From positions 16,548,501-16,612,500 of the forward strand of contig NC_088931.1 of NCBI RefSeq assembly GCF_038396675.1: a stretch of 64,000 bases of DNA, read 5' to 3'. This DNA comes from Hydra vulgaris (lineage: Eukaryota > Cnidaria > Hydrozoa > Anthoathecata > Hydridae). Made by a program: the position numbers and the translations under genes. Positions 10,600 through 18,595 of the stretch are shown in pieces (position 1 is the stretch's first letter; each line of letters begins with the position of its first letter). Below the pieces are notes generated by a model, which made no database searches, was not told the origin of the DNA, and saw only the letters and a program-made list of their open reading frames with translations.

Positions 10600-11721
10600 A
10601 AATACTGCAGTATCAATATTAATGTGTTATATAGTAAAACCCCTGGAAGGCCAAAGTACGAAATTCCAAAAAATATTCTAAAAGAATTTAAGTGTTTGGG
10701 TTTTTCTTGGAATGTTGCATCGAAGGTTTTAGGTGTTTCACGTTGGACAGTTCATCGCAGAGTAAATGAACTTAATTTAAACAAAACAGGTCGTTTTAGC
10801 AACATCAATGACCACGAAATAGACAGAATTATAGCTGAATACATATCTCGTCACGGTGTAGCAACAGGGGAACCATTATTATCTGGTTATTTTAGATCAA
10901 AAGGTTACCATATACAAAGAAGAAGAATCCGCTCTAGTTTAAACAGAGTGGATCATAGGAATACTGCATTGCGATGGGGAGCATTGGTTAGAAGGCGATC
11001 TTATTATGTACCATGGCCAAATTCTTTATGGCATATAGATGGACATCACTCTCTAATTCGTTGGAAATTCGTAATACATGGGTGCATTGATGGTAAATCA
11101 AGGAAAGTAATGTTTTTGGAAGCCAATACAAATAATTTAGCAGAAACGGTGTTAAATCTTTTTTTAAATGCGACAAGCGAGTTATCAACGCCTTCAAGAA
11201 TAAGAGTAGACTTTGGGGTAGAAAATGTTCTTATATGTGATGAAATGATTGCAAGAAGAGGTCATGGCAGAGGGAGTTTTTTAGCTGGATCTTCCACAAG
11301 AAATCAAAGAATAGAGAGGTTATGGAGAGATGTGTTTCGATGCGTCGTGTTACCTTTTTATTACACTTTTTATGCTATGGAACAGAGCGGCATTTTAGAT
11401 ATTGAAAATCCAATTCACATGTTCATACTGCATGTAGTTTATTTAGAAAGAATAAATCTTTCCTTGAAAGAGTTTAAACTTATGTACAACGACCATCGTT
11501 TATCTACAGAAGAAAATTGGACTCCCAATCAAATATGGACTATGGGAATGATAAATATTGACAATCCTATGTCAAGAGATGAAACTGAAAATGATATAAA
11601 TGATTTTAATATCTATGGAGTAGATGTTGACGGCCCTTTATCTCACGATTTAAACAATGTTGTTGTTAATTCAGTATACCGAATAGAATTGATATCGAAG
11701 CATTCGTCAGAAATTCAATAG
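10600..11721 (+). CDS. rve/DDE integrase-like transposase
   Basis: This would cut and join the element's ends. Residue numbers count from codon 10624, which is GTG and not a credible start, so the true start lies upstream (probably ATG 10315). In order there is a helix-turn-helix at about 30-50 (NVASKVLGVSRWTVHRRV), then the integrase core. The core has Asp139 in LWHIDGHHSLIRWKFVIHG, Asp196 in SRIRVDFGVEN and Glu231 in RNQRIERLWRDVF. That is a D,D34E triad close to the D,D35E of retroviral and IS3 enzymes. The C-terminal part has LSTEENWTPNQIW and a YGVDVDGPL motif, as in integrase-core proteins repeated in fish and cnidarian genomes. After the stop at 11721 another frame stays open to 11810 with helical sequence, so the last residues may be shifted in this copy. 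All three catalytic residues are present. Confidence 0.88.
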   Translation, partial: KYCSININVLYSKTPGRPKYEIPKNILKEFKCLGFSWNVASKVLGVSRWTVHRRVNELNLNKTGRFSNINDHEIDRIIAEYISRHGVATGEPLLSGYFRSKGYHIQRRRIRSSLNRVDHRNTALRWGALVRRRSYYVPWPNSLWHIDGHHSLIRWKFVIHGCIDGKSRKVMFLEANTNNLAETVLNLFLNATSELSTPSRIRVDFGVENVLICDEMIARRGHGRGSFLAGSSTRNQRIERLWRDVFRCVVLPFYYTFYAMEQSGILDIENPIHMFILHVVYLERINLSLKEFKLMYNDHRLSTEENWTPNQIWTMGMINIDNPMSRDETENDINDFNIYGVDVDGPLSHDLNNVVVNSVYRIELISKHSSEIQ

Positions 11722-11908
11722 ATATGTCTAAAGAATCCACTGAAATGGCAATCGACATTTACATAGAAGCCTTAGCACTTGTGATGGAAAAATTTGAATC
11801 TTATTTGTAATTTCAGATGAATTTAACTTCTTGTTCTATTTTATTTTGTATTAGCTGCTTGTTAATGTGTACAGAATAGTTTCTACTGAATAGAATCCTT
11901 TGTATCTA

Positions 11909-11998
11909 TACTCTCGAGTCCAGAATACAAGTGGGGTGGGAATAAACGGCACAGTGGAATTGGGGGGGGGGGGGTTGTTTATTAAGGACTCGAGAGTA
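11909..11998. repeat. Inverted repeat TACTCTCGAGTCC with a 13-G run inside
   Basis: TACTCTCGAGTCC (11909-11921) and its exact complement (11986-11998) enclose 64 bp containing G13 at 11962-11974. If TA is taken as a duplication, it could be a roughly 86-bp mariner-like non-autonomous insertion with CTCTCGAGTCC tips. It lies between the 3' ends of the two convergent transposon genes, so it could also be a transcript hairpin that ends both. Confidence 0.75.
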
Positions 11999-12260
11999 CT
12001 ATATTTTTTTACTTCCATGTAATTCGTTTTGAGCCTATATTCAAATCAAGCAATATATTCATTTGCTACTAAATGGAAATTATCCATAATAGGGTTACTT
12101 TTTAAATTTTTACATTCGTTCTAGACGGTCTCTTAATATTTTTAGAGAGTAAACCAGAGACTTGGAAAAAAAAAGATTAGCGTTTCTCTTAAATATTATA
12201 TATTACTTGGTAAGACTTCATATATGAACATGTAAAAATATCATCAAACATATTGCAAAA

Positions 12261-12425
12261 TCATATTGTTCCAAAAAAGTTATTAATAAATGCCATGTCA
12301 TAAACATCAAAAAGGTCGTTATTAGCTGGAAGCTTGCATAACAGCGAGCCACGCGGCAAAACTAAACAATTAGAGCAAGTATGTGCAGTTGGTATATACA
12401 TATATGCTTCATGTGTCTTCTGATC
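12261..12425 (-). CDS. HECT gene exon 3 with catalytic cysteine
   Basis: 54 codons plus TGA, after the AG acceptor at 12427-12426 (TTCATTTATAG). It reads YMYIPTAHTCSNCLVLPRGS and then NDLFDVYDMAFINNFFG. PTAHTCSNCLVLP aligns with the HECT active site (for example RAHTCFNRLDLP in NEDD4-type ligases as I recall), putting the ubiquitin-accepting Cys in HTC, residue 17 of the exon. The following phi-x-x-Y-x-M-x-F-I helix is also typical of the C-terminus. The intron before it (13569-12426) is 1144 bp and may hold decayed insertions. Confidence 0.85.
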   Translation of the reverse strand, partial: DQKTHEAYMYIPTAHTCSNCLVLPRGSLLCKLPANNDLFDVYDMAFINNFFGTI

Positions 12426-13569
12426 CTATAAATGAACAAAAATAAAAATATTATTATAACTTGCAACACTTAAGAATATCTAGTTTTATTATTTTTATAT
12501 AAAAAAACAATTTTTTATGAAAATAACCTTCAAATATTTTTTGAAAAATTACATCATAAATCCAAGCGTGGAGTTTTTTTACACACATTTTTGCATATTT
12601 ATTAAAAAAATTTTAAGATCTTGCAAATTATTCTTGTTTATGTTTTTAGCTTATTATAGAAATCACACTAATTAAAGTAAACTGGGGTGGTTTTGTCCCA
12701 CTTTGCACCTAAATTATCCTAGGTACAATAGCTGGTGGCCAATTAAAAATTGGCCACAATTGGTCTACAATTAAATTGGATACAATTAAAAAAAAGCTCA
12801 CTGTACCTATGGCCAATTTTTTTCAAACCCCTCTATATGGCGGAACTTTTTTATTTAAGTCAATATACTTATATCAATAGAAAGTAATTGGTATATACAT
12901 TTGATCATATCAGTTTTACAATTTTTAGACAAGTGCGGAGCATTAAACTTTGACGTTGAAAATACGTGGCCCTAGGTACACGAACTTCCCCTACACTTTA
13001 AAAATTCCAGGGCTTTTCCAGAATTTTTGAGAAAAAAAAAGAAAAATCCCAGGACTTTCTAGGATACTAGTCCCGGACATTGCAGGACTGTGGGAACACT
13101 GTTATGGTAGAGAATATAAACATTTTAAAACAAAATATATATTGTGAAACAAAGTCATGCAGAAACATGCAGGGCCAAAGTTGCCCTTTTTTATGTTTTT
13201 TAATTTTGCAAGTTTTGTATTATGAAGAAATCTAAAAACCATAAACTATGAAGAACCATCCAAACCACTTCATAGTGACACTTAAAAACCATTATAGAAA
13301 AGTTAAAGCAACATTTTTACAATTAAATGCCCTTCCTGATGTTAACATGAATCAGGTTGTACTAGATTACATATTACCAGTAGCTGGATAACATGACTTG
13401 ACAGACTATAAAAATAATATTTTAATAATATACATCTTTCAAATTATAATTTAGTTTCCGATAACAAACTAAATTTGAATGAAATAAATTATTCCGATAT
13501 TTATTTTGAGTATGAGCAAAATCTTTCAGTTAATTACTACTATTTTATTAAATATAATGGATCTTTTAC
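12426..13569 (-). other. Intron 2 of the HECT gene
   Basis: 1144 bp between a GTAAAA donor and a TATAG acceptor on the minus strand. At 12730-12790 it contains short repeats of AATTGG/CCAATT. At 13000-13105 there is a stretch with several AGGACT/CCCGGGAC-like motifs ending GTGGGAACACTG, possibly one end of a small hAT-like insertion. A 47-codon plus-strand open frame (13248-13391) has no recognisable domain. Confidence 0.65.
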
Positions 13570-13707
13570 TTTTTCATCAGCCTCAATAGTAGGAATAAAT
13601 TCAACAGACGGTTGCAATGCAAACCCAAGTAGAGGCTCTTCTGAAGCTCCAGTGACGAAAGAAAGAATATTTGCCAATGAAACACACTCTCTTCTACCAC
13701 TGGCAAC
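13570..13707 (-). CDS. HECT gene exon 2 (C-lobe entry, FVTGA motif)
   Basis: 46 codons between AG acceptor 13709-13708 (TTATTTAG) and GT donor 13569 (GTAAAA). It reads VASGRRECVSLANILSFVTG and then ASEEPLLGFALQPSVEFIP. The L-x-FVTG-x5-P-LGF-x2-PS pattern is the HECT segment joining N- and C-lobes. The phase matches exon 1 (..YVRE then VASGRR..) exactly. The intron before it is 71 bp. Confidence 0.85.
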
Positions 13708-13778
13708 CTAAATAATATATTATATGTAACATCTAAAACATCACAGTGATCACTGTTTTACATTTAAAAAAAACTTAC

Positions 13779-14642
13779 CTCTCTGACATATTTCACAAAC
13801 ATAGAATAAATCTCTTTTTCTTTAACTAAAGCTGTCGACCCTTCTGATGAAAATTTTGGCTTCAATAATTTTAAAAGCATTTTTGCTGTGAATTGTACTT
13901 TTGAAGGTCTTAATAATTCAAGTAATTGTGGAAACTCTTTGAAAAACCTTATCAAATTAAACTTGTTTAAACCTTTTTGTATATTAGATATACAAATATC
14001 TGCTGTATTTTCGGTGATCTTAATAATGATGCTGTCTGGTAAATATGTTGGTAGCTGCCCTCCTTGAAAAAGTGCAATACCAATTAACAAACCTACAAAG
14101 TAATATTCCTCAGCAAAGAGTTCTCTCAAACCACTATCAAATAATCTCTCTTTAATCATTCTATTGCATTCTCGTATCCACTCTCTCCTTGGACCAGCAT
14201 AATCCTTAGCTAGTTCTCCCATAAAGTCAACTTCAAATGTAATTAAAAAATTTTCAACGGATTCTAATTCAGCAAATGTTGACATTAAAATATTTTGTCG
14301 ATCGATACAAATAAAGTTTGTCTCAGAATCTTTATCTGTGTTTTCATCAATGTTTTCTATATCTTGAACTCTGCCCTTGATCATTGTTTTTTGAAGAAAC
14401 CTTAAAATTTCTATTGGATCCTGACGATTATTTTCTTTAATTTCCTTAATTTTTTGGTTTTCAAAATCAATTTCAATATATATATTTTTATCAACTGAGC
14501 CTTTTGCTACAAATGAAGCTGATGTAAGTTCTTTTATTTCCTGTATATCAACTTCATTAACATCTTCTTGATCTATTAGTTGTGAACTTTTTGATACAAA
14601 TGAAGCTGATGGAATTTCAATAACTTCCGTTGGAATGATCAT
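13779..14642 (-). CDS. HECT gene exon 1, intact part: linker and HECT N-lobe
   Basis: 288 clean codons from ATG 14642 to the splice donor at 13778 (GAG then GTAAGT). Residues 1-110 are an acidic linker with two related SASFV-K-S motifs (about 12-19 and 41-48). From about residue 128 comes the HECT N-lobe: FEVDFMGELAKDYAGPRREW, the usual D-x-GGPRREW substrate-side strand, with GG here as AG. Then LFAEEYYFVGLLIGIALFQG, the conserved helix, then KFNLIRFFKEFPQLLELL and YSMFVKYVRE. Reading past the donor gives only three extra residues and a stop, which supports splicing. The ATG at 14642 follows an in-frame stop, so it is a fortuitous start in this copy. Confidence 0.82.
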
Positions 14643-15228
14643 TTAATGATCATTGCATCGTTCTTTTAGCTGTAAATATAAAAGCCCTTGTCCAGCTAGT
14701 TTTTTACAACATCATATGAGTAATCAATATTTGAGCATTTATTTAATTTTGATATTTTTTTTCGTGATACTTTAACAAAATCGAATTCATCTGAACCCAG
14801 CAAAGGAAATTTTTCATGCAACGACTCCTTTATTTTCTCTCTTATTATTTGTTCACTATCGAATTCATTGATAATCAAAATTCCATTTGCAATTACAGAA
14901 TCCCATTTTAGGAATTGTTCTTCATCATTTTCTGTAGATGAAATTAGTGCAAATTCTAATGTTTTTGTCATTTTCTTTGATATATTTTGATTGCCTATGT
15001 GGTTGCCTATATTGCTACTGTATGGTGCTGACGACCTTAATCTATCGTTTCTATTAAGGCGCCTAAAAATACCCGATGAACCACTTTCATTGAGCATTCC
15101 TCAAGCTCTTTGTAATGTGGAGGTTATTGTGAGTTCCGATTGTGGCCGCTGATATTTGTGCTTTGATTTGTGCGAAGAAGAATAGAAGCTTCCTCTAACA
15201 AAGATGCAACTTTGCTATAACTATCCAT
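14643..15228 (-). pseudogene. HECT gene, degraded N-terminal part of exon 1
   Basis: Coding sequence shifts between frames here. MDSYSKVASLLEEASILLRT opens at 15228. A Ser/Thr-rich linker (QRPQSELTITSTLQRA) and an Arg-rich stretch IFRRLNRNDRLRSS follow. At 15097-14696 there is a domain with MTKTLEFALIS and INEFDSEQIIREKIKESLHEKFPLLGSDEF-type content cut across the frame, then AGQGLLYLQLK in another frame. The LAGQG..Y.QL piece matches the segment just before the linker in G2E3-like proteins as I recall them. Several small indels and stops are present, one in an A run near 14700. Confidence 0.6.
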
Positions 15229-15347
15229 ATCGGTATAAGTATAACTGCTTTTTATAACTACACGCTTTTTCTATAAATAATATTATTAAAGTATTTTTAA
15301 ATGTTGACAATGTTTTGTTCAACCAAAAGCCGATTGGCCGCGTTCTC

Positions 15348-15590
15348 CCCAGGAATATTGAATATATATTTGAAAAAGATTGAATATATTTGAAAAAGAT
15401 TGAATATATTTGAAAAAGATTGAATATATTTGAAAAAGATTGAATATATTTGAAAAAGATTGAATATATTTGAAAAAGATTGAATATATATTTGAAAAAG
15501 ATTGAATATATTTGAAAAAGATTGAATATATATTTAGAAAATATTGCATATATTTTTCAATTTGAATATTGCTACAATCCGGCAGGCATA
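15348..15590 (-). repeat. Right terminal inverted repeat with internal 20-bp tandem repeats
   Basis: Mirror image of the left end: CCCAGGAATATTG, then about eight TGAATATATTTGAAAAAGAT units, then the tip ending CCGGCAGGCATA. The lengths differ by 1 bp (243 against 242), and the variant units sit in slightly different places. Confidence 0.93.
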
Positions 15591-15596
15591 TGAAAG
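15591..15596. repeat. Target-site duplication of the rve-type transposon, right copy
   Basis: TGAAAG directly follows the terminal GGCATA and is identical to 9986-9991. Confidence 0.88.
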
Positions 15597-15655
15597 TCAA
15601 GAATCTTTTGATAAGATGTGCTGAAGAAAAATAGTGAAACTCGTATTTTGTTAAA

Positions 15656-15820
15656 ATGGTAGCGTCAACAAAACTAATTGATACTATGGAAACAATTATG
15701 TGGAAAAAAGACATTTTAAAGCACCATCTTGAAAGACTGTGTACAAACTTAATCACAATGCTCAATCAACTTAATAAAATGGCATTCTTATGCAAGACTA
15801 AAATAAATGAAGCTACATGA
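15656..15820 (+). CDS. Unrecognised 54-residue ORF just outside the transposon
   Basis: Starts at ATG 15656, 60 bp beyond the transposon's right target duplication, and ends at TGA 15820. It reads MVASTKLIDTMETIMWKKDI and then LKHHLERLCTNLITMLNQLN. It has strongly helical composition with heptad-like Leu and Ile, and a codon mix richer in C and G than its flanks. I do not recognise the family. The size and helical pattern are reminiscent of small coiled-coil subunits, but that is only impression. No intron borders or poly(A) signal could be tied to it. If real, the transposon landed immediately upstream of it. Confidence 0.35.
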   Translation: MVASTKLIDTMETIMWKKDILKHHLERLCTNLITMLNQLNKMAFLCKTKINEAT

Positions 15821-15970
15821 CAAAATCTTTACAATTAAAAATAGGGAATAATATTTTTTTGTGTTCATTGATCCCATTCTAACATTACAAAGAAAGTTAA
15901 AATTAATCAAATGTTATAAGTGTGCATAAATATCCCTACGAAACTTGCTGTAAGAATCAACACATGATGA

Positions 15971-15984
15971 GTGTCACGTGACAC
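15971..15984. promoter_or_regulatory. Candidate E-box, 14-bp perfect palindrome
   Basis: GTGTCACGTGACAC is a perfect palindrome with the core GTCACGTGAC, the extended E-box favoured by MiT/TFE and USF-type bHLH-zip factors. A site this specific stands out in AT-rich DNA, but no promoter is identified next to it. Confidence 0.35.
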
Positions 15985-16334
15985 ATTTCATAAGTAGATT
16001 TGCGAAACATAAACGTTGATAGTATAAATCTTGTTTCCTTATTTTTGCGTTATTTGCACATATAAGCGCTTTTTTGGTTATTATATTTGAATAATATTTG
16101 TATTGGGTGTTAACTTCAAACTTTCCTATAAACGTATCGTTGTCACGTATGAATGGGTTAAAAATGGCAAATACTTAGAGGGAGCAGCGTAAACAAGGCA
16201 ATACTCCGTGTTGTCATCCAAAATGTGGAAGAAATTTGTGAGAAAAATGCTACTTCTTTAAACTAGGTCAAATGTTTCCATAAATTCAGAGCTTTATGTT
16301 AAAATATTACCGATTGAAAAAAAAAACTTGTTCC

Positions 16335-16393
16335 ACATGGGTTTCATGTGGATTCCCATGGACCCCACACGGAACCCACATAGAAACCCATGT
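16335..16393. repeat. Hairpin with 22-23-bp arms
   Basis: ACATGGGTTTCATGTGGATT.. at 16335-16356 pairs with 16371-16393 with one gap and one mismatch. It is GC-richer than its surroundings, with repeated CCCATG/CATGGG and CCACAT motifs, and is probably a miniature inverted-repeat element or its remains. Confidence 0.75.
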
Positions 16394-16944
16394 ATACAAG
16401 CGCTATTTTTTTCACTGAGTATATTCTTAAAAATACAATTGTTAAAGATTTGCGACAATCATTTTAGAGAGTTATATATTTCATTGAAGGAAAAATCTTT
16501 TCTTGGTTGTAAGTTTTTAAAGTCTGATAATTTCCAATAAAAATTAAAACTTGATTATTAATTCTTAAGTTAGTGTCCAATTTTACACTAAGTCTATTCT
16601 ACCGAATTGGGGTTAGTTACGACGAATTACTACGTTTTTTTTTTCTCCCAAAATCAATAAAATTTTTGAAAAAAAAAAAAAAAATTATTTGACGCCAGCT
16701 CCGATTTAGTTGTCACTACTCACTATTTAAGGAAGTCAAGTACTACGAATACGTAAAATCTTAAACCCGCATTCTAAACGTTATGAATTATTTAAAAAAA
16801 ATTAATTTGTTACAAAAATTATTAACTAAATTTTAGCCACATAGTTTAATATCCGTCCTTTAGTTATTAAATTCAACAAATGTCTGACCTTAATTATGAT
16901 ATCTGAAAACTAAGATTTCCGACAATGCTCTTCAAAGACCATTG

Positions 16945-17453
16945 TTTAATTATTGATGATCATTATTTGATTATTGATGATCAGTGGTTAATCACTGATT
17001 ATCAGTGGTTGATCGATGATAATCAGTGGGTAATTATTAATAATTAGTGGCTGATCATTGATAATCATTGGTTGATCATTAGTTAATCATTGATAACCAT
17101 TTTGTTGATCATTGATGATCATTTTATTGATCATTGATGATCATTTTGTTGATCATTGATGATCATTTTGTTGATCATTGATGATCATTTTGTTGATCAT
17201 TGATGATCATTTTGTTGATCATTGATGATCATTTTGTTGATCATTGATGATCATTTTGTTGATCATTGATGATCATTGATGATTATTTTGTTGATCATTG
17301 ATGATCATTTTGTTGATCATTGATGATCATTTTGTTGATCATTGATGATCATTTTGTTGATCATTGATGATCATTTTGTTGATCATTGATGATCATTACC
17401 TGGTCATTGATAATCATTACTTGGTCATTGATGATCATTAGTTAATCATTGAT
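16945..17453. repeat. GATC-rich satellite, 22-bp unit
   Basis: The core (about 17103-17398) has around 13 tandem copies of GATCATTTTGTTGATCATTGAT, almost perfect. Looser copies spread to 16945 on one side (GATCAGTGG and GATCATTGG variants) and to 17453 on the other. Each unit has two GATC sites 12 and 10 bp apart and the palindromes ATGATCAT and TTGATCA(A/T), so single strands can fold back at many places. Confidence 0.95.
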
Positions 17454-17832
17454 GAGCATCAAGAAATTGTATTTAGTGGTGCCTTTTCATATTATGGAAA
17501 CAGAAAAGAATATAAAACAAATAAAACAAAACAATAAACTTGATATATTTATTTTATAATAAATAACTAAACCACAAAAAATTATAGTCAAATAAAAAAT
17601 TGCAACATATATAAATGTTTATGTAGTTTAATTAAGATAACGCACGTTTCTTTGCAGCAAAGTTGCACGTTTCTATGCAGCAATGATGCCAAGATGTATC
17701 TAAGTAACAACATCACGAATATTTTCTTTCAAATTTTTGTTTGAAGTTTGGTCACTTTTAAAATATATTTCTAAACTTTTAAAATATACTCTTCACTTTT
17801 TTGTAGATTCCTAAATTCAACAAATAATTATA
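17454..17832. other. Short intergenic stretch with a 22-bp direct duplication
   Basis: GCACGTTTCTTTGCAGCAA at 17642 recurs as GCACGTTTCTATGCAGCAA at 17667. Otherwise it is AT-rich with no gene. It lies just past the poly(A) signal of the mucin-like gene. Confidence 0.5.
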
Positions 17833-17838
17833 TTTATT
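17833..17838 (-). terminator. Poly(A) signal AATAAA of the mucin-like gene
   Basis: AATAAA on the minus strand, about 80 bp after the TAA stop at 17919-17921 of the last exon, followed by TATAATTATTTG. The spacing suits a short 3' UTR. Confidence 0.55.
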
Positions 17839-17918
17839 AAGAACTAAAAAAAATTGAGGATAAATATGAAACAAAATTAGTGTAAATGTTGATTACAAAA
17901 ATAGAAAGTTTAAAACAT

Positions 17919-18208
17919 TTATATTAAACCTTTAAAGAAGTAGTCGCCGTATCCAGATCTTTCAAATTCCAAATCAAACTCCAATTGTTCTTTTTTATGC
18001 TTAATTAAGTACCTCAGCTGTTCAAGTCTGCAGTCTGTATTGATAGCACACTGATCATAATCTGAAATAACTAATTTGCGCTTTAATAAAATCTCATTTC
18101 GAAGCTGTTTTCGACAAGAATCAAAATGTAAAATTCGAAGACTGAGATATTCTATTCGCGAATTTAGAAAACTAATTGCTTCAACTAGTTTATCCGCGTA
18201 GCATCTTC
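17919..18208 (-). CDS. Last exon of the giant mucin-like gene: helical Cys-containing C-terminus
   Basis: 95 codons plus TAA after the AG acceptor at 18210-18209 (TATATTTTAG). It reads RCYADKLVEAISFLNSRIEY, then SLRILHFDSCRKQLRNEILL, then DQCAINTDCRLEQLRYLIKH, and ends GYGDYFFKGLI. It is charged and helical with Leu/Ile heptads and four Cys, quite unlike the Ser/Thr repeats, with balanced codon use. It begins two bases into a codon, which fits the phase-1 donor at 18595 exactly (FH then G split over the junction). There is no membrane segment or GPI-type tail. With the three Cys of the preceding segment it makes a seven-Cys tail that may link chains. I do not recognise the family. Confidence 0.8.
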
Positions 18209-18595
18209 CTAAAATATAGTAAGACGAAGATTATACACAAAAAAAGATCTAAAACCAATTTATAAATTAAAAAAACATAAAATAAAATCAAATAAAATTA
18301 TATTCAAATAAAGAAAAAAAGAAAAGGAAATAAATTCAATTCCTAGTTAAATTCCAAAATAATCATCAGAGATATACATACATAATCGTAATACAGTTAT
18401 ATAACAAAAACTTTATCAAACAACTCATACTAAAACTATTACCAACTTAATCAATTTGAAAATTATTGCTAAAATTAAATATAAATTCTTGAAAAACATG
18501 ACGGGTAATAAGAATAATATAAATTGAACTCAAAATATATATAGCGAAACGAAGCTCCTGGATTAAAATATAATTGAAAAAAACAAAAAACAAAC
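18209..18595 (-). other. Intron between repeat exon and last exon of the mucin-like gene
   Basis: 387 bp, donor GTTTGT at 18595, acceptor TATATTTTAG ending 18209. The open frame of the repeat exon runs on to 18447 by chance, giving hydrophobic Phe/Ile-rich residues typical of translated AT-rich intron. Confidence 0.75.

Larger units (their letters stand above)
12261..15228 (-). pseudogene. Transposon-borne HECT-type E3 ubiquitin ligase gene, three exons, broken in the first
   Basis: Minus-strand gene inside the rve-type transposon, convergent with the transposase. The probable start is at 15228 (MDSYSKVASLLEEASILL..). Exon 1 runs to 13779, exon 2 is 13707-13570 and exon 3 is 12425-12261. Both introns have GT..AG borders and are in phase 0. 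Together they cover a HECT fold from the N-lobe to the catalytic cysteine, resembling the G2E3-like HECT proteins that are multiplied in fish and cnidarian genomes. HECT enzymes carry ubiquitin as a thioester and pass it to a substrate. The first half of exon 1 (15228-14643) has about four frame changes or stops, so this copy is probably not made in full. The 3' half is clean. Confidence 0.8.
9992..15590. mobile_element. Complete 5.6-kb DNA transposon with rve-type transposase and HECT gene (IS3EU-like)
   Basis: Both ends are a long inverted repeat that begins TATGCCTGCCGGATTGTAGC and closes with ..CAATATTCCTGGG (left 9992-10233, right 15348-15590). They are bounded by the 6-bp duplication TGAAAG. 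The element carries two convergent genes: a DDE integrase-like transposase (plus, 10315-11721) and a spliced HECT-type gene (minus, 15228-12261). A 6-bp duplication, TA-starting termini and an rve-type transposase are what I recall for the eukaryotic IS3EU group, but that family name is from memory. No polymerase or structural gene is present, which argues against larger self-replicating element classes. The exact duplication and well-matched ends suggest modest age. The genes already carry several breaks. Confidence 0.88.
15821..16918. other. Intergenic DNA, two small palindromes, no gene
   Basis: AT-rich with A15-type runs near 16665. Apart from the CACGTG palindrome at 15971-15984 and the hairpin at 16335-16393 I see nothing to annotate. 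A 70-codon plus-strand open frame over the hairpin has no coding character. Confidence 0.55.

Noticed and set aside
13248-13391. 47-codon plus-strand frame inside HECT intron 2 (MKNHPNHFIVTLKNHYRK..)
   Set aside because: The composition is plausible, but there is no domain, no splice context and it is antisense in an intron. The support is too weak.
13475-13711. 78-codon plus frame
   Set aside because: It is antisense to HECT exon 2 and the adjacent intron.
15319-15765. 148-codon minus frame over the right transposon end
   Set aside because: The same repeat read-through at the other inverted end. It crosses the transposon border, which no transposon gene should do.
16328-16540. 70-codon plus frame rich in His, Pro and Trp
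   Set aside because: It reads across a palindromic hairpin and then AT-rich DNA with no coding character.
18447-18595. Hydrophobic C-terminal extension of the giant frame that could pass for a membrane anchor
   Set aside because: It begins exactly at a GT donor whose phase matches a good acceptor and coding exon at 18208. The residues are typical translated AT-rich intron.
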